A stretch of 64,000 bases of DNA from NCBI GenBank assembly GCA_921293015.1, contig OV121091.1, positions 8,833,755 to 8,897,754 on the forward strand. Reading direction: 5' to 3'. The position numbers were made by a program, and so were the translations under genes. Each line of letters starts with the position of its first letter. Positions within the stretch are counted from its first letter, which is position 1. This DNA is from Phorcus lineatus. Lineage: Eukaryota > Mollusca > Gastropoda > Trochida > Trochidae. Shown here in pieces: positions 1 to 12,197 of the stretch. The notes beneath the pieces are model-generated. The model saw only the letters and a list, made by a program, of their open reading frames with translations, ran no database searches and was not told the origin of the DNA.

Positions 1-1975
1 GCAAAATACTTACACTGTATTCATTAATATCTACCCCACAGTTTAGCATTTTTATGTCCTGAGCAAGGTCATCAATGTAAAAAGTGAATAGTGTTGGAGA
101 CAATAAACATCCTTGTTTAATGCCCTTGGGTACCTTAAATCACGATGTTAAGCAACCATTCACTCTAACAGCACAGTTGATATCTTCATATAGTGATTGA
201 ATAGCACTCATCATTTTGCCCTGTACTCCGGATAATCTCAGCTTATACCAAAGGCATTCCCTATTGACATTATCGAATGCCTTTTTCATATCTATAGAAC
301 ATGAATACGTAGAGAGACCAGCTGTTTTCCTATTCTTCACAATATTATAGAAGCTGTACAGATGATCTAAACAGCTTCTGTCCTTGCGAAATCCGTTTTG
401 CTCCCCGACAAGCAGCTATGATTCTTTAATATATGTTGTCAGTCTGTTGTTCAACACATCACAGTATATTTTACAGGGTACCGATATTAGTGTGATACCT
501 CTGTAGGTCAATGATTAACGAATGTCAGTTGAATTAGGTTTCACTATGGGGTTGATGATTCCTTCCCGCCACGCTGTAGGTAAGCATCCATTCCGGAAGC
601 AATACATCATCATCTGGTTACACAGGAGTCATTCTTCAGGGCCTCTGCCGGAATATAATCGACGCCGACTGCTTTCCGTAGCTTAGCAGGTATTACAGCT
701 GTGAGAACCTCATCTAAAGTGATATCATCATTCAATTCACCTTGTGCATCGCCATTATGAGTATTCCCGGAATTGGCATTGGCATATTTTACAAACTGAA
801 GACGGTGACTATCAAACCATGCCGGGTCTGAAGTTGCGTTATGTAACTGTACATAGTCTGATCTCCATCTATCTAGCACATCATTGTAATCTGAGATTAT
901 TTCACCATTGTCGTCATACACTTCCAAAGGGATCTGTTTTCTCTCTATCGCTATTCCGATGTTACCAAGTGATTTCCAGAAGTCTCTAAAATCAGTGGAA
1001 TTCATCATATCAAGCAATACTTGTTGTTCTTAAAGCTGGTATCCTCTTTTTGCCTTCCTGTTTAATTTATCGAACTGCTTATATTTCGTGTAATTTCCTG
1101 TTGAACGTTCCCGACGCACGTCTCCACTCGTGTTGTACCGAATCCCACTGGTGCTGAAGATCTTGGTTCCAGTATGGTTTGTAACGGGATTTGCCATTAC
1201 TGTTGCTTGTAAAATGTCGACTTGGGTTATGACCTGGACATGTACGATCTAATGTTGTAGTCATAAAAGACACAAACTCATCAAATGCGTTGTTCACGTT
1301 TTGGGAACTATTAAGCTCGTGTTCAATTTTCTGGATACACGTTGCTATGTTCTCCTTGTAGTCAGCTCCTAGAAGAAAGTCAGAGGGGACTTTGTTCACA
1401 TTATAGCGTTTGGTTAAGGATTCATGACTTGATTGTGGTTTGGAAAACGGGTCACTCTTGTTAGTTTTCATAGTACACTCCAAAATAGAATTATCCGGGA
1501 TTTTCTCTGGGACAAACAGATTATGTTCATTTATAATATCAGACATACAATTCACTGAAAAGTCACTGAATACATTCAATTTGTCATGGGGTACAAATAC
1601 CTAGTCAATCACCGATTTCCCTCGAGTTGAAACGTATGTGAAATCATTTGCGCTCACATGACCATTAAGCATACAGAAATTGCAATCTATGAAGAAGTCA
1701 ATCATGTGTTGACCATACGCGTTTGTAGTTGTATCCAAGATACGACGTGGTGGGACCATGTCTACTCCTTCAATGAAATCAGATTCGTCACTTCTTGCAT
1801 TAAAGTCGCTGGAGATACACAGAGAGCCATAATTCTGATATGTATACACATGGTTACGCAATATCGAGAAGAATTCGACTGGGTCAACATTGCCAGAGGA
1901 ATCACCAGGAGGTAGATAGCATACACAACATTTTCAAGACACTTGAGACACCCTCCTGACTAAACAGATGGTCAA
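1..1975 (-). pseudogene. LINE-A: degraded APE-type non-LTR retrotransposon, cut by window edge
   Basis: Minus-strand pieces read in LINE order. From about 1950 to 1600 is the C-terminal half of the endonuclease, with SSDFNAR (catalytic Asp and Asn) and STRGKSVID. From 1579 to 1079 and 1017 to 610 is the linker towards reverse transcriptase. From about 600 to 1 is RT, with motif A SIDMKKAFDNV and motif B KQGCLLSPTLF. Motif C (the YADD region) would lie beyond base 1. An in-frame stop follows VID near 1602, and more stops and shifts occur near 1040 and in 400-600. The 5' part (ORF1-like region and endonuclease start) is missing, so this is a 5'-truncated dead copy. Clade not assigned; the RT resembles LINE-D and LINE-H in type. 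Confidence 0.85.
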
Positions 1976-2755
1976 ATACATGGTCACTTGTCTACAACCC
2001 ACCTGCATGTGTTTGTACAGCACGGTTGACACCTGCTCAATACCTGAAGCTGACAACTGGTCATAGTCTGACAGGTGATATTGGTCTGAGATGCTAAATA
2101 TGGTATTATCTGACTAGAAGCTGAAGCTAACCAGGACTCATTGTTTTAGTAACAGTTGTTGATTTTTCTTAAATCTAAACAACATAACAATAATAAAGGC
2201 TTAAATCTGCCCATGCGGAGCTAAGAAAGAAAAAGTCACTCACTGGAAAACATAATAGTGAATGCATGATGACATAGAAGAAAGGGAATGACCTCTCAAA
2301 ATCATATTTGATAGAGGTACGACAACGATAAACATACATGTTTATAAATAAATGAAATGAAAATTACAAAAATAAATACATATAAGGGGCTGAGATAAAA
2401 AATAGACCAGGAAAACACACCTCATATGATTACCTCTGAAATTAAAAATATTAATTGATATTCTGAAATTTACCATTATTTAATAACGACATGCTGGTGT
2501 TTTTTTGCGTGATGTACTAGGTCAAAATATATTAATCAACATAGAGACCTATGTTTAAAGGTAAAAGAAATTTTATGAGGTACAAATTTTCATGAAATAA
2601 ACAATATAACTTAGAATAAAGCCTCTTAAAGTAAAAGGCATCACGTTATTTTCATATACAAACAGTTTATATAATTAACTTTTGTCATATGCTCTTTATC
2701 AGCCATTATTATAAGAAAATAAGTTTGAGTTACTTGAATGTGATTTATTTGCATA
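1976..2755. other. AT-rich spacer, nothing recognised
   Basis: No long open frame, repeat or RNA-like fold was seen. Confidence 0.5.
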
Positions 2756-2756
2756 T

Positions 2757-3066
2757 GTTAAGCTTTTATAAATCCTGGATCCTGGAGAAGCAGTGAGCTT
2801 TGAACTAGATGGATAAGTCAATCTTGATGTTTTATATAGGATTATTCTTAACTAAATGCTTGTTAAGGACCCTTCTTCAACAAGTTATTTAATGTAAAGT
2901 GGGTATGCAGTGTAATCTGTAATTTCTGTTTTGATAATAAAGCTTTTGGAAGAATCCCGGAGTAGCAGTGAGCTTGGATCTAGTTAAATAAGTCAATCTT
3001 GATGTTGTTTAAAATAGGGTTACTGATAACTTAATGCTTGTTAATGACCCTTCGTCAACAATTTAC
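2757..3066. repeat. Tandem duplication, two copies of a ~180-bp unit
   Basis: The stretch starting near 2760 (TAAGCTTTT, GCAGTGAGCTT, AAGTCAATCTTGATGTT, AATGCTTGTTAA, GACCCTTC, TCAACAA) recurs in the same order and orientation from about 2938. The copies are offset by about 179 bp and carry scattered substitutions and small indels. No coding potential was seen. Confidence 0.75.
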
Positions 3067-5218
3067 AGAAGAACATTGCAGAAAAGAGATAGGGAAGTCT
3101 ATTACCATATGTCTTCTAAAAAAGGGACGTGTGCATTTTGCAGCTCCAATAGCAAGAGTGTAATGTGTTTATGAATTTGTTGGATAGTAAGTTTGTAGGG
3201 AACTAGCCCTAATGCACCAAACCATCTTCAATCTGAGGTAAGTGATTGACTTATATAATGTCTTAATCAAAGTTATGTTTTGTACAAAGTACATATGTTG
3301 ATTGGTTAGATCAATGCCTGCCAAGTAGAGATCACAGAGATTCTAATTTAATTTCTAACATAGATGAATGTTTTTTTCTCTCTCCAACATCAGCTTGTTC
3401 TTGTGGCCATAATTATCAAGACTCTCTTCATTATTTCACCTAGTTTGCTGATTTGCTGAAGCAATATTGTTTGGTAATCAAAACTTGTCTTCAGTTAAAA
3501 ATGGTTAATTGTAAAATTCAGTATTAATTTAACAGGCAATTTTTTTTTTTCAAATAGCGTTCATATGACATAGTCATATAGATGACCAAATGCATGAATT
3601 TTTCTAGTTTTATAAACACATTCATTGAAATAACCAACCTTTTCAATATTCAAGAATAATTTTATGATTGTAAGCATATCTTTAACAATAGTTTCTGAAG
3701 AAACTATGACATAAAGACTATATATTATAAATTTTTTATGAAACTATTGGCACACTTTTGGGGGGAAAATATGCTCTATAAATTAATTAACTTCTGATTT
3801 TCATCTCGTTAATCTTTGTTGTCAAACACGTCTGTTAAGTGTCACTACTTTTACTGACTCCCCTGCCCCTCACACATGCCTAACAAGTTTATTGTCATGT
3901 TGAGATCAGAGAGACATCCTTGTTTGTCGGCTAGACTAGGTGACGAACTGTTAATTACCATGAAGTATAATTGTGCAACATCTTCTCTCTTAGTTGACAG
4001 TGAGACTTGTGTAGTTTCTCAGAAAGACCTTAATGAATAGTTAAGCTGTATTATTGAATTATGTATGAGATGGTTTGATAAACATATTTTTATTTTGTAC
4101 GAAATTTGGATTGGTGAAAAAGGCATTTTGCTTATTATAAGGTCGTTCCATTACGATACAAGGAGATATGTATTATTTTTGTGTGCATTTAAATCACTAC
4201 AAGCAAGCTAGAGGCGACCCTTGATTATTTGACAAAATCTAGAGCCTGAAGTTAAAATGTATGATACATTATCGAATGTTATGAAACCGTTTGTTGAATG
4301 ACTAAAACAACATTCACAGAAATATCTGAAGGACAAGAAATGGAGAATTAATAAAAAACAATTTAAGAGATCTTATAACATATTATGAAACCCGTTGTTG
4401 ATTGACCTACACATCCATTCATTTCACTGTTAGCACACAATTGACGTCAAGTGCTAATTTTACTTATTAGACAGAGGTTAACATGCATGGTGAAGTTTTT
4501 ATTTACAATATTTACCATTTTGAATGGATATGTGCACATATTGTATAAGCCTCTGACATAGTTTTAATAAGTTTTGATTATTGTTGTGGTTTAAGTATGG
4601 TCAGTTGATTATAAATATCCATAAATTAACTTGTTTAATGTTTTCATACATCCGTTTCAGTGTTCTTTTACAAAAATAGATTTGATATTATTGATATTTT
4701 GATAATTTTTCAGTACGTGGTGTTTCTAATCTTGACTCGGAAATTGAAATTATTTCCTTATTTAATCTAATTTAAAAAGAATTGATACTATACAGGAATT
4801 ATCACAAAACATAATACTCTTATACCGTTTGATATATGAGCAAACCTATTAACAGGAATGTATTGTTCATAAAACTATATTTTAAGCTTTGTATGAGCCG
4901 ATTGAGCTTTCTATAAAACATTTTAGTGGACATTTGAGTTTTGGTTCAAGTATGTGGTTCCTGGGTTTAATATAATAAATTGTGACCTCCGAAATAAACT
5001 CTGTTAATGTAATAATGAATTGCCTAACATTATCATCATAAATTGCAAACTCGATCATTGGCTAAATGTATATTTTAGATATGATGTTCACAGTTTACAT
5101 TTCACATTTCACTTTACAGTGAAACTTAATTTATGATCCGTTAGTCCAGGTTTAGGCACTGACATAGCAGGAATAATATAGCATAGACCGCTAAATAGCA
5201 ATGAAAGCAATCCTGTCA
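3067..5218. other. Long AT-rich spacer
   Basis: About 2.1 kb with no supported ORF, tRNA or transposon protein in either strand. Only short T and A runs were seen. Confidence 0.5.
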
Positions 5219-5220
5219 GA

Positions 5221-5281
5221 CTTACTTACTTAGGTTGAGAGTTTTACGAGCGCTTTCCAGCGACAGCTGATGTCACGCTCG
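5221..5281 (-). repeat. ~60-bp structured repeat, copy 1, with (TAAG)n tail
   Basis: Read on the minus strand it runs CGAGCG-TGACAT-CAGC-TGTC-GCTG-GAAAG-CGCTCG, then TAAAACTCTCAAC and a TAAG repeat. The outer (CGAGCG/CGCTCG) and inner (CAGC/GCTG) arms pair, giving a small hairpin. A near-identical copy lies in the opposite orientation at 19507-19567. The simple-repeat tail suggests the 3' end of a retroposed element. The parent family is not identified. Confidence 0.6.
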
Positions 5282-5495
5282 GGTCGCAGCCTTTAAAAAG
5301 AGGCCGGAAGTTTCCGAAAAGTGGGGAGATAGATTTTGAAGCCAGGTCTAAAAGGAGGGGGAAATAATTTTGGAAATTTGGAATAATAAATATGCCTAAG
5401 GTTGGGGAGATGGGAAGGGAAGGAGAGGGGAGGGAGGTGTGGTATGTTGTGGTTTTAGTTTTTTAGAATTTTGGTTGTTTAGATACGGACCAGAA
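5282..5495. other. Purine-rich spacer
   Basis: G/A-rich plus strand (for example near 5400-5440), no ORF. It separates the structured repeat from the 3' tail of LINE-B. Confidence 0.4.
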
Positions 5496-8430
5496 GATAG
5501 ATAGATAGATAGATATTCTTTATTTCCTCCGAAGTCGAAGATACAATTGTAGGAAGACATAATCATATACATTTATATACAAGTTGCACAATGTTTAGAT
5601 TAGCACAGGTATTTTAAGGGAGAAAGCCAGCTTTTGACACTTTTTGCTATAAGTTTGATGCATTTAAACCACGTCTCCTGGTCAAGCTGCTGAACATAGA
5701 TATTTGAACGACCACCAAGCATAAATGAGACAAATTGGTCTTCATCGTTCCATAAATTAACAAAAGTATTAACATCCAGCATGTCAACTAGTGACTCAAT
5801 CAAAACATTTCTACTATGTTGCATAAGGGAACAATGGAGCATTATATGCTTTACAATATCATAGGCAACAATGCCGCATTCACAAGTATGAGATTGAATA
5901 CATAATGTGCTAATACGAAGAAGAGAAGCAATTTCATAAAAACATTCGGGCATTTTATGGCAGGCAGCCCACAATCTGTGACCTTTTGTAGGATATCTAA
6001 TTGTACTATATCTCTCAAAGCTTAGTCTTAGTTTTATAACAGTAGAAACATAAACATCTTCAGCTTTTAGTATTCTTTCTTTCACCAGTACAGACCACTC
6101 ATGCTTTGGCAAAAATAAGGATTTCTTCTCATAATTGTTTACTTGCATATCTAAGTCATACATTGATATAAGATTTAACATGTGAAATATTGCCGAAGAT
6201 TTGCTATAACGTTCTTTATCCAGGGACGTAGAATATCTATACTGACATAGTCAATGGGCAAGTATTTGCTTGAAGACAAGATTAACATCGCTATTGAACA
6301 TTTTCCCAAGAAATATTAGGGATTTTTGATGAATATATCTTCGTAATGTGACCAAACCGAGAGAGTCTCTGGCTATTGTAGATGATCCCCGTGTGGAAAG
6401 GCCCTGGATACCTTTACAGAATTGATTTTGAACTTTTTCAAGCATATCATATTCCTAGTCTGGTAAGCATCCCCATACATTACATGAATATAAGGCACAT
6501 GGTAAAATTACTCTTTCCCAAATACGTACAGAACTTATTGGGTTAAGGCCACCAAAAGACAGGCCATTAATCTTATTGGCATTAAAAAGAATTCTAAGCC
6601 GTTCACATATAGATTGTGTGCGTTCAACTGTTCTACCTGTTGAATACATTTGTACACCGGCAAATGTTACATGCGTACTGGAAGGTATCTCCTTCTCACC
6701 AATTAAAATCGTAGGATGGACAGTTCTTTTTGAATCTCCAAATACGAGAAACAAACTCTTTGAAGCATTAAAGCGCAGATGCCATGTGTAGGCATAATTA
6801 TTTACAACATCAAGCAAATTCTGGAGTCCTCCAGGGTATGTGCTCAACAAAGATAAGTCGTCAGCTAATAGTACACCAGGTGTTTTACCAGGTAGGCATA
6901 AATCATGACCAGAGTCAACAGTACAGTGTAGTACATCATTGATATAAAGTGTAAAAAAACAAGCTGATAAGACACGTTCCTGGCCTACGCCTTGTTTCAC
7001 ATCAAAAACATTAGAAATATGGCCACCGATACTAACACATGATTTCATTGATGTATACATAATGTAGATAAGACGCCACAGTTTACCACAGATGCCGAAA
7101 CCATAAAGTTTATAGAAAAGTCCATTTAGCCAAACTCTATCGAATGCTTTCTCATTATGAAGGAAAGCACAATAGACTGGGGAATTCCTTTCAACATAAT
7201 AGGCAATACTTTCTGTTAAAGTAAGCGCTGCTGTCTCTGCCCCCGCACCCTTTCTAAAACCAAACTGAAGTGGGTGGGGAAAGTCGTTTTCAGCTAACGT
7301 CCATGTTTCAATCCTTTTTAACAGTAATCTTTCAAAAAGTTTTGAGAGAACAGGGGTGAGGGTGATACCTCTATAGTTACATGGATCCTGCTTGGTTTTA
7401 CCTTTGCCTTTATGGATGGGTAAAATATTACCGACATGAAATACATTTGGTATATATTCATATTGTACAATGGCATTGAAAAGTGATACAATATGGTCAA
7501 TAACAGACCGTCCAGCATATTTTAAATGCTCATTTGAAATACCATCTGGTCCAGGAGATTTGTTGTTTTTAAGATGTTTCACAGTAACAAGTACTTCGTC
7601 CTTAGTAAATGGAGGGACAATGACAGAATCACTAGCGTCATTTACAGGATTAAATACAGCATGTTCAACAAAATTATCTACATATTCAGTAAAGTCTGTA
7701 TCAAAACAATCTTGCTCCTGGGACACAGATAAATCACTGAAGTACCTGGCAAAGAGATTACATACATCTTCTTGTGAGTCACAGGAGTCACCTTTGTATA
7801 CAAGAGAGTGTGTTTTCTCTCTTTTACGTTTTGAACGTTTGGTAACTTTAAAGTACTCATGAATGTCTACCTCAGCTGCTTGATAAATTTCATCAAATTG
7901 GTCACGTTTATAACCTTGCTGGGCAGTACGATGATGTTTTCGAAATTCACGTTTCGCTTGCTTGTATTCAGCAAAGTATTTGTCATCTGAACTGTGGCTT
8001 TTGCCGTTAGATATCCAATGTTTACCACAATTGCGCATATAATCATGGTGTTTTTTTAGTTCATATTTTTTCCAGTATGGTTTTAATTGTGCTTGAAATT
8101 TGAAAGTAGGAATTGTAAATTCAGTTGCAGCATGTAAACATTCTGTGATATAACTATTGTGAAATTAAACATATTCATCTGGACATGAAAAGTTGGAAGC
8201 GTCAAAGCATACATTTCTAAAGTAATTTTCGGTTTCATACCGATATAACATGAAATCAGTACAGTTAGCTTTTCGCCAGCTAAGGCGTTCTCCACAATAG
8301 CTTACATGGTCAGCTTCAATATTAAAACATACTAAGATAGGATTGTGATAAGAAACAGAGTAAGGGGCGCTTGTATCTACATAATAACCTACAACACAAC
8401 TGCGGAAATCAAGGCCAGTGTCTTTTAAAT
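5496..8430 (-). mobile_element. LINE-B: 5'-truncated non-LTR retrotransposon with (ATCT)n 3' tail
   Basis: The element runs right to left. It enters at the end of the endonuclease (about 8430) and continues through RT and a Cys/His C-terminal domain. After the final stop at 5600 comes a short 3' UTR ending in GGAGGAAATAAAGA and an ATCT microsatellite (about 5498-5517 on the plus strand is GATA-type). That tail type (NNGGNAATAAAG plus simple repeat) also ends LINE-F at about 45.96 kb. The 5' end abuts the RNase H fragment at 8437, consistent with truncation on insertion. Confidence 0.85.
5600..8430 (-). pseudogene. LINE-B endonuclease end / reverse transcriptase / C-terminal domain
   Basis: One reading frame from about 8430 down to the stop at 5600, broken only by nonsense codons near 8167, 6455 and 6251; no frameshift is needed. 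The open core (8038-6455, 527 codons) has the RT motifs NNKSPGPDGISNEHLK, HKGKGKTKQDPCNYRGITL, motif A near residue 293 (AFLHNEKAFDRVW) and motif C LADD near residue 391. The first motif-A catalytic aspartate is replaced by His (FLH instead of FxD), so polymerase function should be lost even without the stops. The last 190 codons hold a Cys-x-Cys...His...Cys cluster (HTCECG...HIMLHC), the zinc-binding C-terminus usual for such LINEs. Confidence 0.85.
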
Positions 8431-8436
8431 ATGTGC

Positions 8437-9088
8437 CTAGCTATAGGGCGTAGTGTAATTGTGGTTTAGGATTTGATGAATGTTTGTGGGGTAAGCCACT
8501 TGTTGCGAGTGTGGTATTGAGTGTGTTGCGTTGTGTTGTGAGTAAGTATATGTTGTATAGTTTCTGGGTGTGGGCAGTTTGGGGATGCAATATGTTTCTG
8601 TTTGTGTTAGTGTGTGTTGAGGCGTGTGTGTCCTGTTTGTAATTTGATGATTGCCCTGTCTATGTTGGTGTTTTTTTGGGTGTATTTTTGAGATGATGCC
8701 TGCGCGGTTTTTTGGTGGATTTGGTTTGGAGTGCCTGCAGCCCACTGAGTGAGTCTGTGAGTATGAGTATTTTGTTATGTTTTTTAGTGATTTTTTGCTG
8801 TAGGGCTAACAAGATGGCCATGAGTTCTGCCGTAAAGACAGATTGGTCTTTGGAAGCCTGTGGTAGTATGTGTGTTGCTCGGGTTGCCGCATGTGCAGTC
8901 CGAGTCCTGTGGTGCGTGCCTCGGGGTCATGGACCCGTCGGTGTATATATGGCACCAGTCGGGCCAGTTGTCCTGTATTTCTTTTGTATAAGATAAAATG
9001 TTGTATACTGGATACTGAGAAGTAAATGTTAATTTGGCAATTTGAAATAAAATCTCAGAATGAGCAAATGTTGAAATACTCAACAAGT
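8437..9088 (-). pseudogene. LINE-C RNase H domain fragment, copy 1
   Basis: Reading minus from about 9088: a pre-RNase H stretch (SQYPVYNILSYTKEIQ), then IYTDGSMT (first catalytic Asp), FTAELMAILLALQQKIT (catalytic Glu) and LTDSLSGLQAL (catalytic Asp), and a Thr/His-rich end to a stop near 8437. Two frames must be combined, because a shift follows GSMTPR. This is the type I RNase H found after RT in I- and R1-type LINEs. No RT lies next to it; LINE-B's truncated 5' end begins only a few bases away. Confidence 0.75.
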
Positions 9089-10299
9089 CGATGCAGTCGA
9101 GTAATCTCTTAGTTTTGATATATTATGAAACACATGGCAATACTAACTCCAACTCTAGGTATATTTTGACATGAGTATGGCTGCAAAAACAATAACTTCT
9201 GACCAAGGTTATATAATATATATACCAAGGTTATGCAAGTGCTTAGGTACGTAGGTAGTCCGTTGTAGAACAGTCAGAAAGTAAACACTCACATGGTTAA
9301 ATTTTATTTAACCTAACTTTAGTGTATTTAAATTAAACCTTGATAAAATTGATAGAAGAAACAAGACCGACTCAAACACACACTCACATAATGATAACGT
9401 CAATATACTAATCACTTAACCTATTAAGAAACTTAAATCTCCAACTTTATTACATTTAACTAATTACTAATTAATAAAGGTAAACATGATTAACATTTCA
9501 AAGTAACTTATTCAATATGCCACAAATCTAAGGATGAGTTTAGCAAACGTAACCTTTGTCAAATTTTACTAACGTAGGCCTACACAATGTAAACAATTGT
9601 GAAACAGTACAAGTTCAAACCCAGGTGATCACCAAAGGTATGCAAAAAGAAAATCTAAACAAAGTTCTGCATCTTAACTTCATAAACACAACAATACGAA
9701 AAAAATCACAATGACAAGAAACTAATGAAGTAGACCGAATTATAACAATATGAACAAAAATTACATAGCTGCAGCAAGGTTACAAATTATAATTACGAAA
9801 TGTGTATAACGCAAAGGGTACCGCGGTAAGTTAAGTTACATGAAAAAGAACAAAGAAATATATTCTATATATAATAAATTTTTAAATAAATTGAATTGCA
9901 ATTACTAAGAACGGATTTAAATATTTGAGGAATGTCAACAGTATGGTATGGTATGGTTCCACTTCATATCAATAGTCACAATGAGTATTCCTGGAATGTC
10001 ATAATAGTTTGATCACATGCCTATATTACTGTCCACGATCCTCAGTTCTACTGTGATCCAAACGACAAGACGTGAACGTCACAAGCTCTGGGTGACACAG
10101 ATGCTTATTCCTGGCTGGCTACATCTGGCAAATCCTCACTGGGGGGCTTACCCAACCCTTCCTTACTGAATATAATCCCGCACGCTAAATAGACTATACC
10201 TATTGGTAACTAAAACAACAACAACTAACGCATAACTAATAGCAATTGAATTAAAAGGAAGACATGATATGAAAAGGTTTATTAACAATTAAAAGTTAT
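9089..10299. other. AT-rich spacer between two RNase H pieces
   Basis: About 1.2 kb with no supported gene. A short TATGGTATGG repeat occurs near 9945. Confidence 0.45.
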
Positions 10300-10542
10300 T
10301 TACAAATCAAACTGCCTGCCACAGTTTTTAGTGATTTTTTGCTGTAGGGCTAACAAGATGGCCATGAGTTCTGCCGTAAAGACAGATTGGTCATTTGGAA
10401 ACCTGTGGTAGAATGTGTGTTGCTCGTGCTTCCGCATGTGCAGTCCGAGTCCTTTGGTGCGTGCCTCGTGCCCTTCCACAAATGCTTTAGTAATAGTGTT
10501 TATATCTTGAAATGCATGAAAAGGGACGTAAATATAATCCAT
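10300..10542 (-). pseudogene. LINE-C RNase H fragment, copy 2 (short)
   Basis: The stretch 10319-10470 is nearly identical to 8783-8930. It encodes FTAELMAILLALQQKITK in one frame, with an upstream part shifted to another. Beyond about 10470 the two copies stop matching, so only about 150 bp of RNase H is shared. The TDGS motif of copy 1 is absent. It could be a second truncated insertion or part of a segmental copy. Confidence 0.6.
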
Positions 10543-10887
10543 GTATTGTATAACAGCTTGTAAACAAATATTTTCGGAAATATTTTAGCAATTCTAGTAA
10601 AGCTAATAATATTGCCATGAAAAGAGAGATGTTGGGTACAATCGGTTTATTGGATTACATGAATACATGTAATCATATTATCGAATTATCTTTACGAGGC
10701 ATAGTAAACTTTTAATTTTGTACACTAAAAGTGGGGAAATTTAACGGGTTTGGCAATTGTGGAATTTAAAATGTTGGCGGCGGATTGAAAATATAGACGT
10801 TGTTTTGCAGAAAATCTTATCTTTCTTGTATACTTTAAACACTGTTAGCAAATGATGAAGTCTCAATGCTACTTATATAGATATAGA
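10543..10887. other. Spacer
   Basis: No gene or clear repeat seen; it leads into the minisatellite. Confidence 0.4.
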
Positions 10888-11232
10888 ACAGATTGTATAC
10901 TTGGTTGGATGAACAAACTTAGAGAAGCCGGTTCTATACTTGATTTGATGGAAATGCTTAGTGGGGGCGAATCTATACTGGATTTGATGTAAATTCTTAG
11001 AGGGGGAGAATCTATACTGGGTTTGGTTAAATTCCTAGAGGGAAGAATCTGTACTGTGTTTGATGTAAATGCTTAAAGGGGGCGAATCTATTCTGGGTTT
11101 GATGTAAATTCTTAAGAGGGGCGAATCTATACTGGGTTAAATGTAAATGCTTAGAGGGGGCGAATCTATACTGGTTTTGGTGTAAATTCTTAGAGGGGGC
11201 GAATCTATAATAAGTTTGATGTTAATTTTGGC
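10888..11232 (+). repeat. Minisatellite array 1, ~40-bp units
   Basis: About eight imperfect head-to-tail units of about 40 bp, with core GGGGGCGAATCTATACTGGG followed by TTTGATGTAAATGCTTAGA. The reverse complement of this core is the unit core of the array at 17856-18350. The array ends 23 bp before the L1-like insertion. Confidence 0.85.
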
Positions 11233-11254
11233 CCTGGAGTATTTATTTTGAGGC

Positions 11255-11269
11255 AACTCCAATACAATC
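11255..11269 (+). repeat. Left target-site duplication of L1-like element
   Basis: AACTCCAATACAATC, identical over 15 bp to 17271-17285. It defines the left edge of the insertion. Confidence 0.93.
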
Positions 11270-11357
11270 ACTTCTGGTTGAGATGCGCATGGAGTAAGAC
11301 CTGATTTCCACCCGCTCTCGCCCGCTCAGCTAATCTATAGCAATCTTGTCAAGTAAC

Positions 11358-12197
11358 ATGCCAAACTTGAGAAGACATAATAGAAATAAAAGCTCAAGAG
11401 AATCATCAACACATACACAAAAAGAATTAACCAACTTTTTGTCTACAACGAATAACGAACACGACAAAACTGAAAACTTGTCACCTGGAGCCATGTCTGA
11501 AAAAGAAACCACGTGCGACGACAAATTGATGAATTTCATTACCTCTTCACTCAAGGAACAGACAAACAAAATAAAAGCGGACATTTCTGAACTGAGGAAT
11601 AACCTTACGGATGTGTTAGAAACTGTAAACTTTAACTCACAGAAAATATCGTCAAATAAAGCAGAAATCGATGAACTTTGTGAAGAAATGGCCAAAATGA
11701 AAATGAACTTCGACCAACAATTCCTACAACAAGAAATTTACATGAGGAAAACTAATTTGTTGGTCTATGGGATTCCCGACGCTAAAGACCCTGAATCCAC
11801 CTGCAAAGAACTGTTCACATCGCTAGGCATAGACAGGGTAGAAAATATGCAGTTCGTCGCGATTCATCGCCTTCCTCGTACCTCAACAAATCCATACACG
11901 GCTTAACAACCGAAACCAGTTGTTGCGAAATTTGTCAAGCTGGATAACAGAAATACAGTACTACAAGCGAGTTACAAGAAAGCCTCGATTCTCCGTGAAT
12001 CGAAAATCACCATAAGGACGGACTTGCCGGTCAAACTGAAGAAGTATAGAGGAAAGCTTGCCTCCATAGCTTATGAACTGAGAAAAATCAAGAAACTACA
12101 AACCAGAATTCAAGAAAAGGGATCAGACATCCAACTTCAAGTTAGGACAGATTCGGAGTCCCCGTGGAAAACTATCAACCTTGACGAAAATCCATAA
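11358..12197 (+). pseudogene. L1-like ORF1 (coiled coil + RRM-like RNA-binding protein), one nonsense codon
   Basis: The first ATG at 11358 opens a basic N-terminus, then a heptad-rich coiled coil (about residues 60-120, LKEQTNKIKADISELRNNL). Next comes the RNA-recognition-like core (MRKTNLLVYGIP) and a C-terminal domain (ITIRTDLPVKLKKYRGKLAS). A TAA at 11904-11906 interrupts it, but the same frame runs on to a TAA at 12195-12197, giving 279 sense codons and one premature stop. In this family ORF1p binds element RNA as a trimer. The related fragment at 27141-27882 supports the assignment. Confidence 0.85.

Noticed and set aside
1658-1915. 85-codon plus-strand ORF
   Set aside because: Antisense shadow of the LINE-A endonuclease.
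5221-5281. Hammerhead ribozyme
   Set aside because: A stem followed by GAAA and an outer stem are present, but the required CTGANGA segment is not (TGACAT instead) in either copy.
8437-8745. 102-codon ORF starting MGCRHSKPNPPK as a separate gene
   Set aside because: It is an out-of-frame shadow of the RNase H fragment, which continues in another frame (LTDSLSGLQAL).
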